NCBI RefSeq assembly: GCF_019312595.1
Contig: NZ_JAHWDQ010000002.1
Span: 1 to 64,000, forward strand
Direction of reading: 5' to 3'
Origin: Zhongshania aquimaris
GTDB lineage: Bacteria; Pseudomonadota; Gammaproteobacteria; Pseudomonadales; Spongiibacteraceae
DNA: 64,000 nt
Shown: positions 19,557 to 29,900 of the stretch, one piece after another
Position numbering within the stretch: the first letter of the stretch is position 1
Layout of the letters: the number at the start of each line of letters is the position of its first letter
Program-made: the position numbers and the translations under genes
The notes under the pieces: model-generated
The model's input: only the letters and a program-made list of their open reading frames with translations
Databases searched by the model: none
What the model was told of the DNA's origin: nothing

Positions 19557-21320
19557 ATGCCTGCTTTACTAAAAAGAAATCCTCGTCGGCTGTTAGCCGT
19601 AGCATCAATTTATGTCGCCGCACTGTTAAGTCCCGCCGTGTTTGCCAGTGATCCGGTTATTGTGCCGGAGGCTGCCAGTGGTTTTAGCGATTCAAAGGTG
19701 GTTCACGCCAAGTCTGCGATGGCAGTAACCGCAAACCCTTACGCGACCGCCGCCGCGGATAAAATTTTGCGGGCTGGCGGTTCAGCTATTGATGCGGGTA
19801 TTGCTGCGCAGCTGGTGCTCGGGCTTGTTGAGCCGCAATCATCTGGCATTGGTGGTGGCGCGTTTATGCTTTATTGGGACGCCAAACAAAAGCAACTTAG
19901 CAGCTGGGACGGCCGTGAAACCGCGCCGCAGGCAGCCGACGAGAGCTATTTTTTGAAGGCTGACAATACAGCGATGGGCTTCTTTGAGGCCGTTATCGGA
20001 GGGCATTCCGTTGGGGTTCCGGGCGTTATCGCCATGCTTGAAGACTCTCACAAAAAATTTGGCACGCTGCCTTGGGCCGATTTATTTGCACCCGCTATTG
20101 CGCTTGCAGATAAGGGTTTTTATATCTCGCCGCGCCTTCATACCCTATTGGTCAAAATGCCGAAGGTGGCAGTGAATCCAGAGATAAAACGCTACTTCTT
20201 TGATCGCAGCGGCAAACCAAAAGCCATCGGTACACGCCTGAAAAACCCAGCGTATGCCGCTACTTTAAAGACGATCGCACGTCATGGAAGTGCTGCTTTT
20301 TATAAAGGTGAAATCGCAAAGGATATTGTAAAAGCAGTAGCAACAGACCCAAACCGAGCAGGCCAACTTAGCGCTAAAGATTTGGCAAACTACCAAGCAA
20401 AGCAAAGACCCCCGGTTTGTGCGACCTTTCGCGTTTATATGGTTTGCGGTGCGCCACCACCCTCGTCCGGCGGTACAACCGTTATCGCCATTTTAAAGAT
20501 GATTGAAGCGGCAGAAGCCAAGGGCGCGAACTCTAATAAGGCAGATTTCTACCACACATTTATTGAAGCCTCTCGTCTGGCATTTGCAGATCGTAATACC
20601 TATGTTGCCGATCCGGATTTTGTTGATGTGCCGACGCCAGGGCTTGTTAATTCTGCGTATTTAACTCAACGAGCCAAGCTTATTGATCCTAAAAAGCGCG
20701 CTGTTTCGGTGGAAGCAGGCAGCCCACCTGCAGCACCAAAACATGCCATGAGTAACTCGCCGGAGCTCCCCTCCACCAGCCATTTCAGTATTGTGGATGC
20801 TGCAGGGAATGTTCTGAGTATGACCACCAGTATCGAAACCGCGTTTGGCTCCCGCATTTTTGTCGGCGGCTTTTTGCTGAATAACCAACTGACGGATTTC
20901 TCATTTACCCCGAAGAACAGCGACGGCAGCAAGATTGCGAATCGCATACAGGCGGGTAAACGACCACGCTCGTCGATGTCGCCCATTATTGTGTTTAAAA
21001 ATGATCAGCCCGTATTGGCCATTGGCTCGCCCGGCGGCGCAAGAATTATCGATTACGTAGCCGGCAGCCTATATCACATTCTTGCTGAAGACGACGATAT
21101 CGCAACGGCGATAAGCGCTGGGCATGTCATTGCCATGAGCGACACCACCGAGTTAGAAGCCGGCCGATTCACCGATGAGATAAAAAGTCAGCTGAAGGAA
21201 CGCGGTCACCAGTTTACCGAAGGTGCGCAAACCAGCGGATTACACGGGATTTTGATTAAGGCTTCTGGTTTGGAGGGTGCTGCCGATCCACGTCGAGAGG
21301 GGCAGGCGCTGGGGTTTTGA
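19557..21320 (+). CDS. ggt: Gamma-glutamyltransferase, periplasmic
   Basis: Hydrolyses or transpeptidates gamma-glutamyl compounds such as glutathione. ATG 19557 is chosen because it opens a signal peptide of about 30 residues ending in VFA; the open frame extends to 19497 but would put sequence from the repeat array in front of the signal. Large-subunit landmarks are AGGSAIDAGIAAQLVLGLVEPQSSGIGGG and GGHSVGVPGV. The self-cleavage threonine that becomes the small-subunit nucleophile is in PSTSHFSIVDAAGNVLSMT; GSPGGARIIDYV is near the end. The length of 587 aa is normal for the Ntn-hydrolase precursor. Confidence 0.96.
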   Translation: MPALLKRNPRRLLAVASIYVAALLSPAVFASDPVIVPEAASGFSDSKVVHAKSAMAVTANPYATAAADKILRAGGSAIDAGIAAQLVLGLVEPQSSGIGGGAFMLYWDAKQKQLSSWDGRETAPQAADESYFLKADNTAMGFFEAVIGGHSVGVPGVIAMLEDSHKKFGTLPWADLFAPAIALADKGFYISPRLHTLLVKMPKVAVNPEIKRYFFDRSGKPKAIGTRLKNPAYAATLKTIARHGSAAFYKGEIAKDIVKAVATDPNRAGQLSAKDLANYQAKQRPPVCATFRVYMVCGAPPPSSGGTTVIAILKMIEAAEAKGANSNKADFYHTFIEASRLAFADRNTYVADPDFVDVPTPGLVNSAYLTQRAKLIDPKKRAVSVEAGSPPAAPKHAMSNSPELPSTSHFSIVDAAGNVLSMTTSIETAFGSRIFVGGFLLNNQLTDFSFTPKNSDGSKIANRIQAGKRPRSSMSPIIVFKNDQPVLAIGSPGGARIIDYVAGSLYHILAEDDDIATAISAGHVIAMSDTTELEAGRFTDEIKSQLKERGHQFTEGAQTSGLHGILIKASGLEGAADPRREGQALGF

Positions 21321-22061
21321 TGCGATTTTTCGACTGATGGCGGGGTTTCGGAATGTCGGAAGTCGGGTGTCTGACGTCAGGCGCCACAGGCATTCGCTTC
21401 GCTCACACTGGATCCCCGATCGGGGTCGGGGATGACGGAGTTTTGAGGAACCGGGGGTGTAGTGGCTCGGTATGGTCATCCTCAAGACTCCTCCGCCGTC
21501 ATTCTCACCCCCACCACCGTCATTCTCAACGTTCCCAGCCTGTCATCCTCAACTCGATTGAGGATCCATAAACCTCGGGCCTTCCGTCACACCGCACTAT
21601 GACTATGCCAGCGACATTTACGCTCTGCAGCGAAGAGTCTCTTGCTCAGACGAACACATTCGCTACCGCTCACACTGGATCCCCGATCGGGGTCGGGGAT
21701 GACGGAGTTTTAGGGAACCGGGGGTGACGTGGTTCGCTATGGTCATCCTCAAGGCTCCTCCGCCGTCATTCTCAACACTCCTCAACCGTCATTCTCACCC
21801 CCCCACCACCATCATCCTCAACGTACCACCACCGTCATCCTCAACTCGATTGAGGATCCATAAACCTCGGGCCTTCCGTCACACCGCACTATGACTATGC
21901 CAACGACATTTACGCGCTGCAGCGAAGAGTCTCATGCTTAGGTGAACACATTCGCTACCGCTCACACTGGATCCCCGATCGGGGTCGGGGATGACGGAGT
22001 TTTAGGGCGTCGGGGATAGCGTGGCTCGGTGTGGAAACAACCACTTTTGACGCTTAGTTAT
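21321..22061. repeat. Palindromic module array between ggt and mutM
   Basis: Forward modules lie at about 21,410-21,570 and 21,677-21,861, and an opening GC-stem at 21,969 has no closing AT-stem before the mutM stop. The spacers contain iterated GTCATTCTCA and GTCATCCTCAA arms at about 22-24 bp period. The linker between modules two and three is nearly identical to that between one and two, which indicates recent duplication. No gene is supported. Confidence 0.92.
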
Positions 22062-22880
22062 TCACCGCTGGCACGCCTTACAAAATACGGTGGTACGCTG
22101 CGCCAGTTTTATCTCTTGCAGTATTTTCGCGCAATGACTACACGCTAGGCCACCGCGCCCATACACTTGTAATTCTTGTTTGAAATAGCCTGGTTTGCCA
22201 TCTCCGCCAACAAAGTCTTTCAAGGTTGTGCCACCTTGTAATATGGCCTTGTCTAAGACCTGTTTTATTCCGACAACCAGTCGGGTGTAGCGCGCCAAGC
22301 TGATGCTACCCGCCTCTCGAATGGGTGATATGCCGGCCATAAATAGGGCTTCGTTGGCGTATATATTACCAACGCCGACCACAACGTGCGCGTCCATTAG
22401 GAAGCTTTTGATCGGCACTTTACGCTTTCTAGAGCGTTTAAAAAGATACTCCGCGTTAAATTCGTCTAGCAGTGGTTCAGGACCAAGCTTGGCAAATAGT
22501 TTATGGCTTGACACATCGTCGCCAGAGATCCAAATAACCGCACCAAATCGTCGGGGGTCGGTGTAGCGCAGGGTCTGCCCGTCACTTAGTTGCCAGTCTA
22601 GATGATCATGTTTAGCAACCGGCGTATTGTCGCCAACAAAAAACAGGCGCCCCGACATACCAAGATGAATCACCAAATACCCAGTAGCCAAGCGCACTAA
22701 GACGTATTTCGCACGGCGCTCTACGCTTACGATTTCCTGGTTTACAAGATAATCCGCTAAATTAGGATCGACCGGCCAGCGCAAGCGGTGGTCTCGAACG
22801 ATGACGTTTTTAAAACGCCGCTTCACCAAATGCGGTGCGATACCACGTTTAACGGTTTCTACTTCGGGTAATTCAGGCAC
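22062..22880 (-). CDS. mutM: Formamidopyrimidine-DNA glycosylase
   Basis: Removes oxidised purines such as 8-oxoguanine and cleaves the abasic site. The N-terminus must be fMet-Pro-Glu-Leu-Pro-Glu-Val-Glu, where Pro2 is the catalytic nucleophile; this fixes the start at GTG 22880. The open frame continues upstream into the repeat array but that part is not protein. LIMIT residues of the family follow (RRAKYVLVRL with the catalytic Lys; HLGMSGRLF; DPRRFGAVIW). The C-terminal zinc finger is CSHC...CKAC. The length of 272 aa is standard. It is the only minus-strand gene between wzc and cyaY and is flanked by repeat arrays of opposite orientation. Confidence 0.97.
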   Translation of the reverse strand: MPELPEVETVKRGIAPHLVKRRFKNVIVRDHRLRWPVDPNLADYLVNQEIVSVERRAKYVLVRLATGYLVIHLGMSGRLFFVGDNTPVAKHDHLDWQLSDGQTLRYTDPRRFGAVIWISGDDVSSHKLFAKLGPEPLLDEFNAEYLFKRSRKRKVPIKSFLMDAHVVVGVGNIYANEALFMAGISPIREAGSISLARYTRLVVGIKQVLDKAILQGGTTLKDFVGGDGKPGYFKQELQVYGRGGLACSHCAKILQEIKLAQRTTVFCKACQR

Positions 22881-23935
22881 GACAATCTCAAACACAGTGG
22901 CGGGACAGCGATTGTATCGCAGCATAGCGTTTGTCGTCATTCGGCAGGGGTGTTGGTCTCGAGGTTTATGGATCCTCAATCGAGTTGAGGATGACGGATG
23001 GGTGCTTTGAGGGTGTCGGTGAGTTACGTCGTGGATGACGGGTTAGCGGGTTGAAGATGACACGACCAAACTACGTCACCCCGAAGCACCACACCAAGTC
23101 ATCCCCGACGCCGCACCACGTCATACACGACCTTTAAAAACCACGTCATCCCCGACCCCGATCGGGGATCCTGTGTGAGCAAAGCGAATGCCTTTTGCGT
23201 CGTGCATCAGACGTCTGACTTCCGGCGTCAATTTCCGCACATTGTGGCGTGCGACAAAGCCCGAGGTCTATGGATCCTCAATCGAGTTGAGGATGACGGT
23301 TGGGTGCTTTGAGGGTGACGGTGAGTTACGTCGTGGATGACGGGTTAGCGGGTTGAGGATGACACGACCAAACTACGTCACCCCGAAGCACCACACCAAA
23401 TCATCCCCGACGCCGCACCACGTCATCCACGACCTTTAAAAACCACGTCATCCCCGACGCCACACCACGTCATCCCCGACCTTTAAAAACCACGTCATCC
23501 CCGACGCCACACCACGTCATCCCCGACCCCGATCGGGGATCCAAGTGAGCGAAGCGAATGCCTGTTGCATCGTGCATCAGACGTCTGACTTCCGGCGTCA
23601 ATTTCCGCACATTATGCCGTGCGACAAAGCCCGAGGTCTATGGATCCTCAATCGAGTTGAGGATGACGACGGTACGTTGAGGGTGACGACAACACCGTAA
23701 CACGTCATCCCAGACGCTCCGCACTCCGTCATCCCCGACCCCGATCGGGGATCCAGTGTGAGCGAAGCGAATGCCTTTGGCGTCGGGCGTCAGACTCCTG
23801 ACTTCTGACGTCTCTTAAGCGAATGCCTTTGTCCCCCGACGCCAGATGTCAAACACCCGACATACCTTATCCGCAGCCGGTGACAAACGCCGTCCCACTA
23901 GCGACAATAGCGACACGTCTTCATTTGAGTTTCTT
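22881..23935. repeat. Inverted palindromic module array between mutM and the oxoprolinase-like gene
   Basis: The modules run in the opposite orientation to those elsewhere: AT-stem first, GC-stem last. They occupy about 22,969-23,171, 23,270-23,542 and 23,640-23,754. Inside the second module the arm CACGTCATCCCCGAC is iterated at least five times, alternating with GCCACAC and CTTTAAAAAC fillers. GACGTC-type palindromes occur around 23,210-23,230, 23,575-23,600 and 23,785-23,870. A promoter for the plus-strand gene at 23,936 should lie in the last 100 bp but none is clear. Confidence 0.92.
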
Positions 23936-25954
23936 ATGTCTAATTCTGCTTCTCTCGCTTATCTCGGTGTCGATACCGGCGGCACGTTTACTGATTTTGT
24001 GTTGTTTCACGATCAGCAGATTCGCTGCTTTAAGTGTCCATCGACGCCAGCGAGTCCGGAGCTGGCGATTTTGAACGGCATCCGCGAGTTAGGTTTGCAG
24101 GATTTGATCGGGCAAGGCCGCCTCGTGGTCGTGCACGGTTCAACGGTAGCCACCAATGCGGCGCTGGAGGGCAAAGGCGCTAAGACGGTGTTTATTACCA
24201 ACCGTGGTTTTGCCGATATGTTAAGCATTGGCCGCCAAACTCGTGAAGCGCTTTATGACCTCAAACCAAAAGCCAAGTCCACTCCGGTTCCCGCTGAGTA
24301 TTGCCTGGAAACCGGCGGTCGCATTGGCGCCGATGGCAGTATTGTTGAGCCGCTCACCCAACACGATATCGACACATTAATCAGTGAGATAGCCGCGCTC
24401 AAACCCGAGGCGGTGGCAATAAATTTATTGTTCTCGTTTATCAATCCCGAGTTTGAAAAGGTGATTGCCGCGCATATCCCCGACGGCATTTTTGTGTCGC
24501 GCTCCTCAGAGGTACTGCCAGAGTACAAAGAGTACGAGCGCGGCATGGCAACGTGGCTTAATGCCTGGCTTGGCCCAAAAGTAGCCCGGTACTTGGGTAA
24601 TTTGCAGGCCTCCTTAAAAACCACGCCGATATCCGTGATGCAGTCATCCGGGGGCACAACGGATGCCGCTAATGCCTCGCAACGCGCGGTGAATTTATTA
24701 CTCTCCGGCCCTGCCGGCGGGCTTGCCGCGGCGAAGCATCTGGGCGACTCCTTGCAGCGCGCAAAATTAATAACCTTCGATATGGGCGGCACGTCCAGTG
24801 ATGTCGCCTTAATCAACGGCGACATCAAGCTGACCAGTGAGGGTCGCATTGGCCCATACCCGGTGGCCGTGCCAATGGTAGATATGCACACCATTGGCGC
24901 CGGCGGCGGTTCCATTGCCTATCTGGACGAAGGCGGCATGTTGCGGGTGGGGCCAGAATCTGCGGGCGCCGACCCCGGCCCCGCGTGTTACAACAAGGGC
25001 GGAATAAAACCCACTGTAACCGACGCCAATGTCGTGTTAGGGCGATTGCCCGCCAATGCGCGACTCGGCGGCGCCATGCCGCTCAATAGCGAGGCAGCGA
25101 GTCTAGCCGTGAGCGAGCTCGCCAATGCGCTTGGCGTCAGTATTGAAGAGACTGCCGCCGGTATTATTGATATCGCCAATGAACATATGGTGCGAGCCTT
25201 GCGAGTTATTTCTGTGCAGCGCGGTCACGACCCGGAGGAATTTAGTCTCTGCTGTTTTGGCGGTGCAGGTGGACTTCATATTTGCGCATTGGCAGACGCC
25301 TTGGGCTGCCCTGAGATTGTCGTTCCGAACTACGCAGGTGTTTTTTCCGCACTGGGTATGCTGTTGGCGCCGCGCGAGCGGCAACTTTCCCGCACCATCA
25401 ATACCGGACTCACGGATCTTGATAAGCGCGTTTTGCGGCAATCATTAGACGAGCTCGCAGATACCGGTCGCCAGCAATTAGAGGCTGAGGGCATTGATTC
25501 TGCGCAGATAGTCGCCCACCCCTCGGTCGACCTGTGCTATGTGGGCCAGTCTTATACTCTTAATTTGGCGTGGCAGGACGACATAGGTACTCTTGAGAAT
25601 GCCTTTCATCGCGCTCATCGCGACCTCTATGGACACGAGCTCGACATCCCGATTCAGCTAATCAATATTCGGCAAGCTCTGCGTGCAGATACCCTCGCGA
25701 TAGCGCTGCCGGATATCATCAATAACACGCCAGCCGAGGCGCTCGACACACAAACCGTGATGATGGCCTCCACCCAAAACCGCCTAGAGAAAAATAGCCA
25801 CGTGCCGCGCTATGAACGCGCACAACTTGCTTGCGCGCAGATTATTCGCGGTCCAGCGCTCATCAGTGATGCCGTTGCCACCCTTTGGCTGGAACAGAAA
25901 TGGCAAGCTAAGGTGGATCGCCAAGGTCATTTACTGCTAAGTCAACTCAACTAA
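23936..25954 (+). CDS. Hydantoinase/oxoprolinase family protein (HyuA-like, alone)
   Basis: A 672-residue ATP-dependent amidohydrolase-type subunit. The N-terminal GVDTGGTFTDFVLF is the ASKHA phosphate-binding loop of Hydant_A_N. VVVHGSTVATNAALEGKGA and FITNRGFADMLSIGRQ follow. The HydA core has LLSGPAGGLAA, LITFDMGGTSSDVALI and HTIGAGGGSIAYLD. ATG 23936 is chosen because GVDTGG then begins at residue 11, as usual. The typical HyuB partner is missing: the next gene is cyaA. The substrate could be 5-oxoproline, a hydantoin or a related ring amide; proximity to ggt makes a gamma-glutamyl cycle role possible. Confidence 0.88.
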   Translation: MSNSASLAYLGVDTGGTFTDFVLFHDQQIRCFKCPSTPASPELAILNGIRELGLQDLIGQGRLVVVHGSTVATNAALEGKGAKTVFITNRGFADMLSIGRQTREALYDLKPKAKSTPVPAEYCLETGGRIGADGSIVEPLTQHDIDTLISEIAALKPEAVAINLLFSFINPEFEKVIAAHIPDGIFVSRSSEVLPEYKEYERGMATWLNAWLGPKVARYLGNLQASLKTTPISVMQSSGGTTDAANASQRAVNLLLSGPAGGLAAAKHLGDSLQRAKLITFDMGGTSSDVALINGDIKLTSEGRIGPYPVAVPMVDMHTIGAGGGSIAYLDEGGMLRVGPESAGADPGPACYNKGGIKPTVTDANVVLGRLPANARLGGAMPLNSEAASLAVSELANALGVSIEETAAGIIDIANEHMVRALRVISVQRGHDPEEFSLCCFGGAGGLHICALADALGCPEIVVPNYAGVFSALGMLLAPRERQLSRTINTGLTDLDKRVLRQSLDELADTGRQQLEAEGIDSAQIVAHPSVDLCYVGQSYTLNLAWQDDIGTLENAFHRAHRDLYGHELDIPIQLINIRQALRADTLAIALPDIINNTPAEALDTQTVMMASTQNRLEKNSHVPRYERAQLACAQIIRGPALISDAVATLWLEQKWQAKVDRQGHLLLSQLN

Positions 25955-26011
25955 TTTTATCTTTATGCGGCTAAAATCTGCGACAAGACCGAACATGACA
26001 ACAGGCAGTGA

Positions 26012-28861
26012 ATGCCGGTACAGTGGACGCAGAGTTACATCGGGTCGCAGAGCATGACGGATACGTCTAGCAACAATCACATTCACAATCCCCTGTTCGA
26101 TCGTGGCATCACCCACGACGGATTGAAGCTGGTTCGCGACCGGTTCTTAAAGCTCAATCACGAACGTATGCTTCGCACTCGCACCGCCCTGCTACCTCGC
26201 CAGCAAATATTCCTGGACCTGCTGCCGCTGCTCATCCACATAAACCATCCCATCTTACCTGGCTATAACAGTCAGAGTGCGCCCTGTGGAATCGACGGCT
26301 ACCAACCCGACACGCTGACGCTGGACCGGGTGCGCAAAAACATTGCCCGCAGCATGGAATACCGGCCAGAAGATCAAGCCCCGCCGCTAATTCACAGCGT
26401 TTTTCTGATGGGTTCCTGCGGTACGGTTGCGCAAGCAGAAAATTCTGATTTAGACGTTTGGCTTTGTCACCACGCGACTATCGATGAAATCGGTTTAGAA
26501 AAGCTCTATCACAAGGCCAGCGCCATTACCGAGTGGGCGAAAACGCTGGGCTTGGAAATCCATTTTTTCCTGATGAACAACGATCAGTTTCGGCGGGGCC
26601 AACGCGATCAGCTCAGCGCCGAATCCGCCGGTACCAGCCAGCATTTTTTACTGCTGGATGAGTTTTACCGCAGCGCACTACTCGTTGCGGGGCGATACCC
26701 GATTTGGTGGCTGGTGCCGCCAGAGGAAGAGGTGAATTACCAGGAGTACACCGCACTGCTGCATTCGCAGGGCTTTGTGGGACCTGACGAGTCGATTGAT
26801 TTCGGCGGTGTTTCCGACATCCCCGCCGGTGAGTTTATAGGTGCCGGTGTTTGGCAGCTGTATAAAGCGATTAGCTCGCCGTACAAAGCGGTACTAAAAC
26901 TACTTCTAACGGAAGTTTACGCCCGCGATTTTCCCCGAGTACTGCCGCTTTCAGTCAGCCTTAAGCAATCTATTCACGACGGTATTACCGACGCCGACAC
27001 CCTCGACCCCTATGTCATGGTGTATCAACGATTAGCAAATTATCTACAAGAAAGAAATGAGTTTGACCGCCTGGAGCTAGTTCGCCGCGCCTTTTATTTC
27101 AAGGTTGGTATTCACCTGTCGCAGCTCAATATCAGCAACACCACATGGCGGCGCCAACTGCTGGAAAAATTAATAAGCGAATGGCAATGGCCGCCAGAGC
27201 AACTGCTTAACTTAGATACCCGCAACCGCTGGAAATTGCGCCGAGTACGAGAGGAGCATCGTTTCCTAGTGGCAGAGCTCACTAATAGTTATCGCTTTTT
27301 GCAGGACTTTGCCCAGCGAAGCAAACGCCCCGCCTTGATTAAATCGCAAGAAATGACACTGCTCGGTCGAAAACTTTATGCCGCCTTTGAACGCAAGCGC
27401 AATAAAGTAGAGTGGCTAAACCCCGGCATTGCTCCCGATTTGTCAGAAGAACAATTATTTTTTCACTCTTCCGGCTTTGGTAGCCAGCGTCGCTGGGCGG
27501 TGAGCACCAGCGCCCGCCACGACTTTGAAGCGGACGCCATTCTGCAGGAGCACGACCATCTTAGTGGCTTGCTTTGCTGGTGTTACTGCAATGGTCTGAT
27601 CAATGATTACAGTCGGCTGAGACTAAATGGACGACAAGACGGTGTTAAGGAATCGGATTTGCGACGCTTAGCCGATCACCTCTGCAAGCACCTGCCGCGC
27701 CACGCCTACGCTGCCGATCCCGACAAACACGAATTCTTTAATCGTCCCAAGGTGCCAGAGACACTGCTGCTGTATCTCAATTTGGGCCAACACGCGTTGA
27801 ATGCCCTGGGGGCGGCGGGGCTTAGTAAGCACACCAATAGCTATCCAATTGATCAGATTGAAATCGTCATTATCAATAGCTGGGGCGAGGTCGCGACCCT
27901 AGCTTACACAGGCACAGAAACCGTATTAGATGCGTTTAGGACCTACCAGCAACTCATGGTGGCCGCCTCCCGCGGCAGTCACCCACCCAGTATTCACGCA
28001 CTGTCTTTTAATGATACTGACGACAGATTATTGAAACGCGCCCAACATCTTCCTAAATTGTTGTATCGCGTTTTTTATACAAAGCCTGCGAATAAACGCC
28101 TTGTTATTAAACTGAGCAGCGGCTTCTATATTTTGCAATCCAAAAATGACGAGCTACACAGTATCCATGCCAACAACTACGCCACACTGATCCAATGCTT
28201 AGGCCGCGGTCAACGCGAGTATAGCCCAGTGATCTTGGATCGCTACTGCGTACCCAACACCGCGCTGGCCGCCATTATTAATACCGCCAGTACACCCGAC
28301 TGCTACCTATTCTTCCACCGCATTGGCGATAGCGCCGAGCTATTTTTGCGCGATGAGCGCGGCTCGCTGCACCACAGCAGCGCCGCATTTACCAGTGTCG
28401 AGGCACTGATTCAACCACTGCTCGCCTTTCTCTACGAATGTAAAAAGGAGCAGGGCGGCAAGCATCAATTTCACGTATTTGAATTGCGCCAAGAAAATGA
28501 AGCATGGTCTTGTGAGCCAATCACAGACTTTGGTGATCCCATAGATAAAAGAGCTCACAATACACCTCAGCTTCATCTTGAAGCCCTAGCACAAACCCAA
28601 GAAGCTGGTCGTTTGGTGTTTGATATGCGCTGCAATGACCAACTATTTCGCTACGCGCAAGCGGGACAAAAGTTGTTCGACGAACTCGCCGAACAACTGC
28701 AGCTACTCAGCAAACAACCCCAGCACTTCCAACTAAACCGCATAGACCTCAGCATCATGCTGCCGCAGCAAACCTGCGTTTACATGCGCTACAAGCAGCA
28801 TATTGAAGAGATTTTGAATACCTCCGTGCTGGCCCACGCTTTTGGTTCGCCGGACGTCTGA
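26012..28861 (+). CDS. cyaA: Class I adenylate cyclase
   Basis: Makes cAMP from ATP for CRP/Vfr-type regulation. The catalytic N-terminal half contains FLMGSCGTVAQAENSDLDVW (about residues 131-150), the nucleotidyltransferase G-S-x15-D-x-D motif of class I cyclases. WWLVPPEEEVNYQEY and PSYKAVLKLLL-like segments follow. The C-terminal half is the regulatory region. The length of 949 aa is like Pseudomonas and longer than the enterobacterial enzyme. ATG 26012 has AGG 7-9 nt upstream; ATG 26054 is an alternative start. It lies upstream of cyaY, as in many gammaproteobacteria, but here 2 kb of repeats and unknown DNA intervene. Confidence 0.96.
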   Translation: MPVQWTQSYIGSQSMTDTSSNNHIHNPLFDRGITHDGLKLVRDRFLKLNHERMLRTRTALLPRQQIFLDLLPLLIHINHPILPGYNSQSAPCGIDGYQPDTLTLDRVRKNIARSMEYRPEDQAPPLIHSVFLMGSCGTVAQAENSDLDVWLCHHATIDEIGLEKLYHKASAITEWAKTLGLEIHFFLMNNDQFRRGQRDQLSAESAGTSQHFLLLDEFYRSALLVAGRYPIWWLVPPEEEVNYQEYTALLHSQGFVGPDESIDFGGVSDIPAGEFIGAGVWQLYKAISSPYKAVLKLLLTEVYARDFPRVLPLSVSLKQSIHDGITDADTLDPYVMVYQRLANYLQERNEFDRLELVRRAFYFKVGIHLSQLNISNTTWRRQLLEKLISEWQWPPEQLLNLDTRNRWKLRRVREEHRFLVAELTNSYRFLQDFAQRSKRPALIKSQEMTLLGRKLYAAFERKRNKVEWLNPGIAPDLSEEQLFFHSSGFGSQRRWAVSTSARHDFEADAILQEHDHLSGLLCWCYCNGLINDYSRLRLNGRQDGVKESDLRRLADHLCKHLPRHAYAADPDKHEFFNRPKVPETLLLYLNLGQHALNALGAAGLSKHTNSYPIDQIEIVIINSWGEVATLAYTGTETVLDAFRTYQQLMVAASRGSHPPSIHALSFNDTDDRLLKRAQHLPKLLYRVFYTKPANKRLVIKLSSGFYILQSKNDELHSIHANNYATLIQCLGRGQREYSPVILDRYCVPNTALAAIINTASTPDCYLFFHRIGDSAELFLRDERGSLHHSSAAFTSVEALIQPLLAFLYECKKEQGGKHQFHVFELRQENEAWSCEPITDFGDPIDKRAHNTPQLHLEALAQTQEAGRLVFDMRCNDQLFRYAQAGQKLFDELAEQLQLLSKQPQHFQLNRIDLSIMLPQQTCVYMRYKQHIEEILNTSVLAHAFGSPDV

Positions 28862-29900
28862 CGTCTGGTGTCGAACGCTAGTGATTCTTCGGAGCCCAGG
28901 CGTTGGTGCTTGGCAGGATGCTGGTGCCTGGTCAGATGTCGGGCGTCTGGTGTCAGAGGCTAAAAGCAATCGCTGCGCTTGTAGGGTATTCCCAGCCTTG
29001 ATTATGGATGATATCAAGGGGTCGCGGACGACGTGGCTGCGGGAGATCGAGCGTGAAGTAACGCTAGGTGGTCCCCCCAAAGTTCACAGTTGGCATACTC
29101 AACTCTCCTACTTCGTCATCCTCAACTCTCCTACTTCGTCATCCTCAACTTGATTGAGGATCCATAGTCCTCGGACTTTGCAGCACTCCACATACTCCGC
29201 TTTACGCCAGAAGTCTGACGTCAGACGCTAAAGGCATTCGCTGCCGCTCACACTGGATCCCCGATCGGGGTCGGGGATGACGTGGGGTGGTGGTGTCATC
29301 CTCGATAACGCGGTGTGGTGATGTCATCCTCGAAGACGTGGTGTGGCGGTGTCATCCTCAACGTTACCAACCCGTCATCCTCAACTCGATTGAGGATCCA
29401 TAGTCCTCTGACTTTGCAGCACCCCACATACTCCGCTTTACGCCAGAAGTCTGACGTCAGACGCTAGAGGCATTCGCTGCCGCTCACACTGGATCCCCGA
29501 TCGGGGTCGGGGATGACATGGGGTGGTGGTATCATCCTCGAAGACGTGGTGTGGCGGTGTCATCCTCGATAACGCGGTGTGGTGATGTCATCCTCAACGT
29601 TACCAACCCGTCATCCTCAACTCGATTGAGGATCCATAGTCCTCGGACTTTGCAGCACCCCACATACTCCGCTTTACGCCAGAAGTCTGACGTCAGACGC
29701 TAGAGGCATTCGCTGCCGCTCACACTGGATCTCCGATCGGGGTCGGGGATGACGTGGGGTGGTGGTGTCATCCTCGAAGACGTGGGGTGGTGATGTCATC
29801 CTCAACGTTACCAACCCGTCATCCTCAACTCGATTGAGGATCCCGAGCCCTCGAACTTTGCAGCGGGGAGCGTCGCCTATAACAAAGATCTTTGCCTGCG
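28862..29900. repeat. Palindromic module array downstream of cyaA
   Basis: An isolated AT-stem at 29,139 is followed by three forward modules at about 29,255-29,402, 29,491-29,638 and 29,727-29,843. The first two start exactly 236 bp apart, and so do the second and third. Inner arms vary as GTCATCCTCGAAGACG and GTCATCCTCGATAACG. The linkers hold the perfect palindrome GTCTGACGTCAGAC. The end of cyaA is immediately followed by a GACGTC-type palindrome and might use it as a transcript end. No gene is supported. Confidence 0.92.

Noticed and set aside
22881-22979. N-terminal extension of mutM
   Set aside because: The extension comes from repeat DNA and the catalytic Pro2 requires initiation at GTG 22880.
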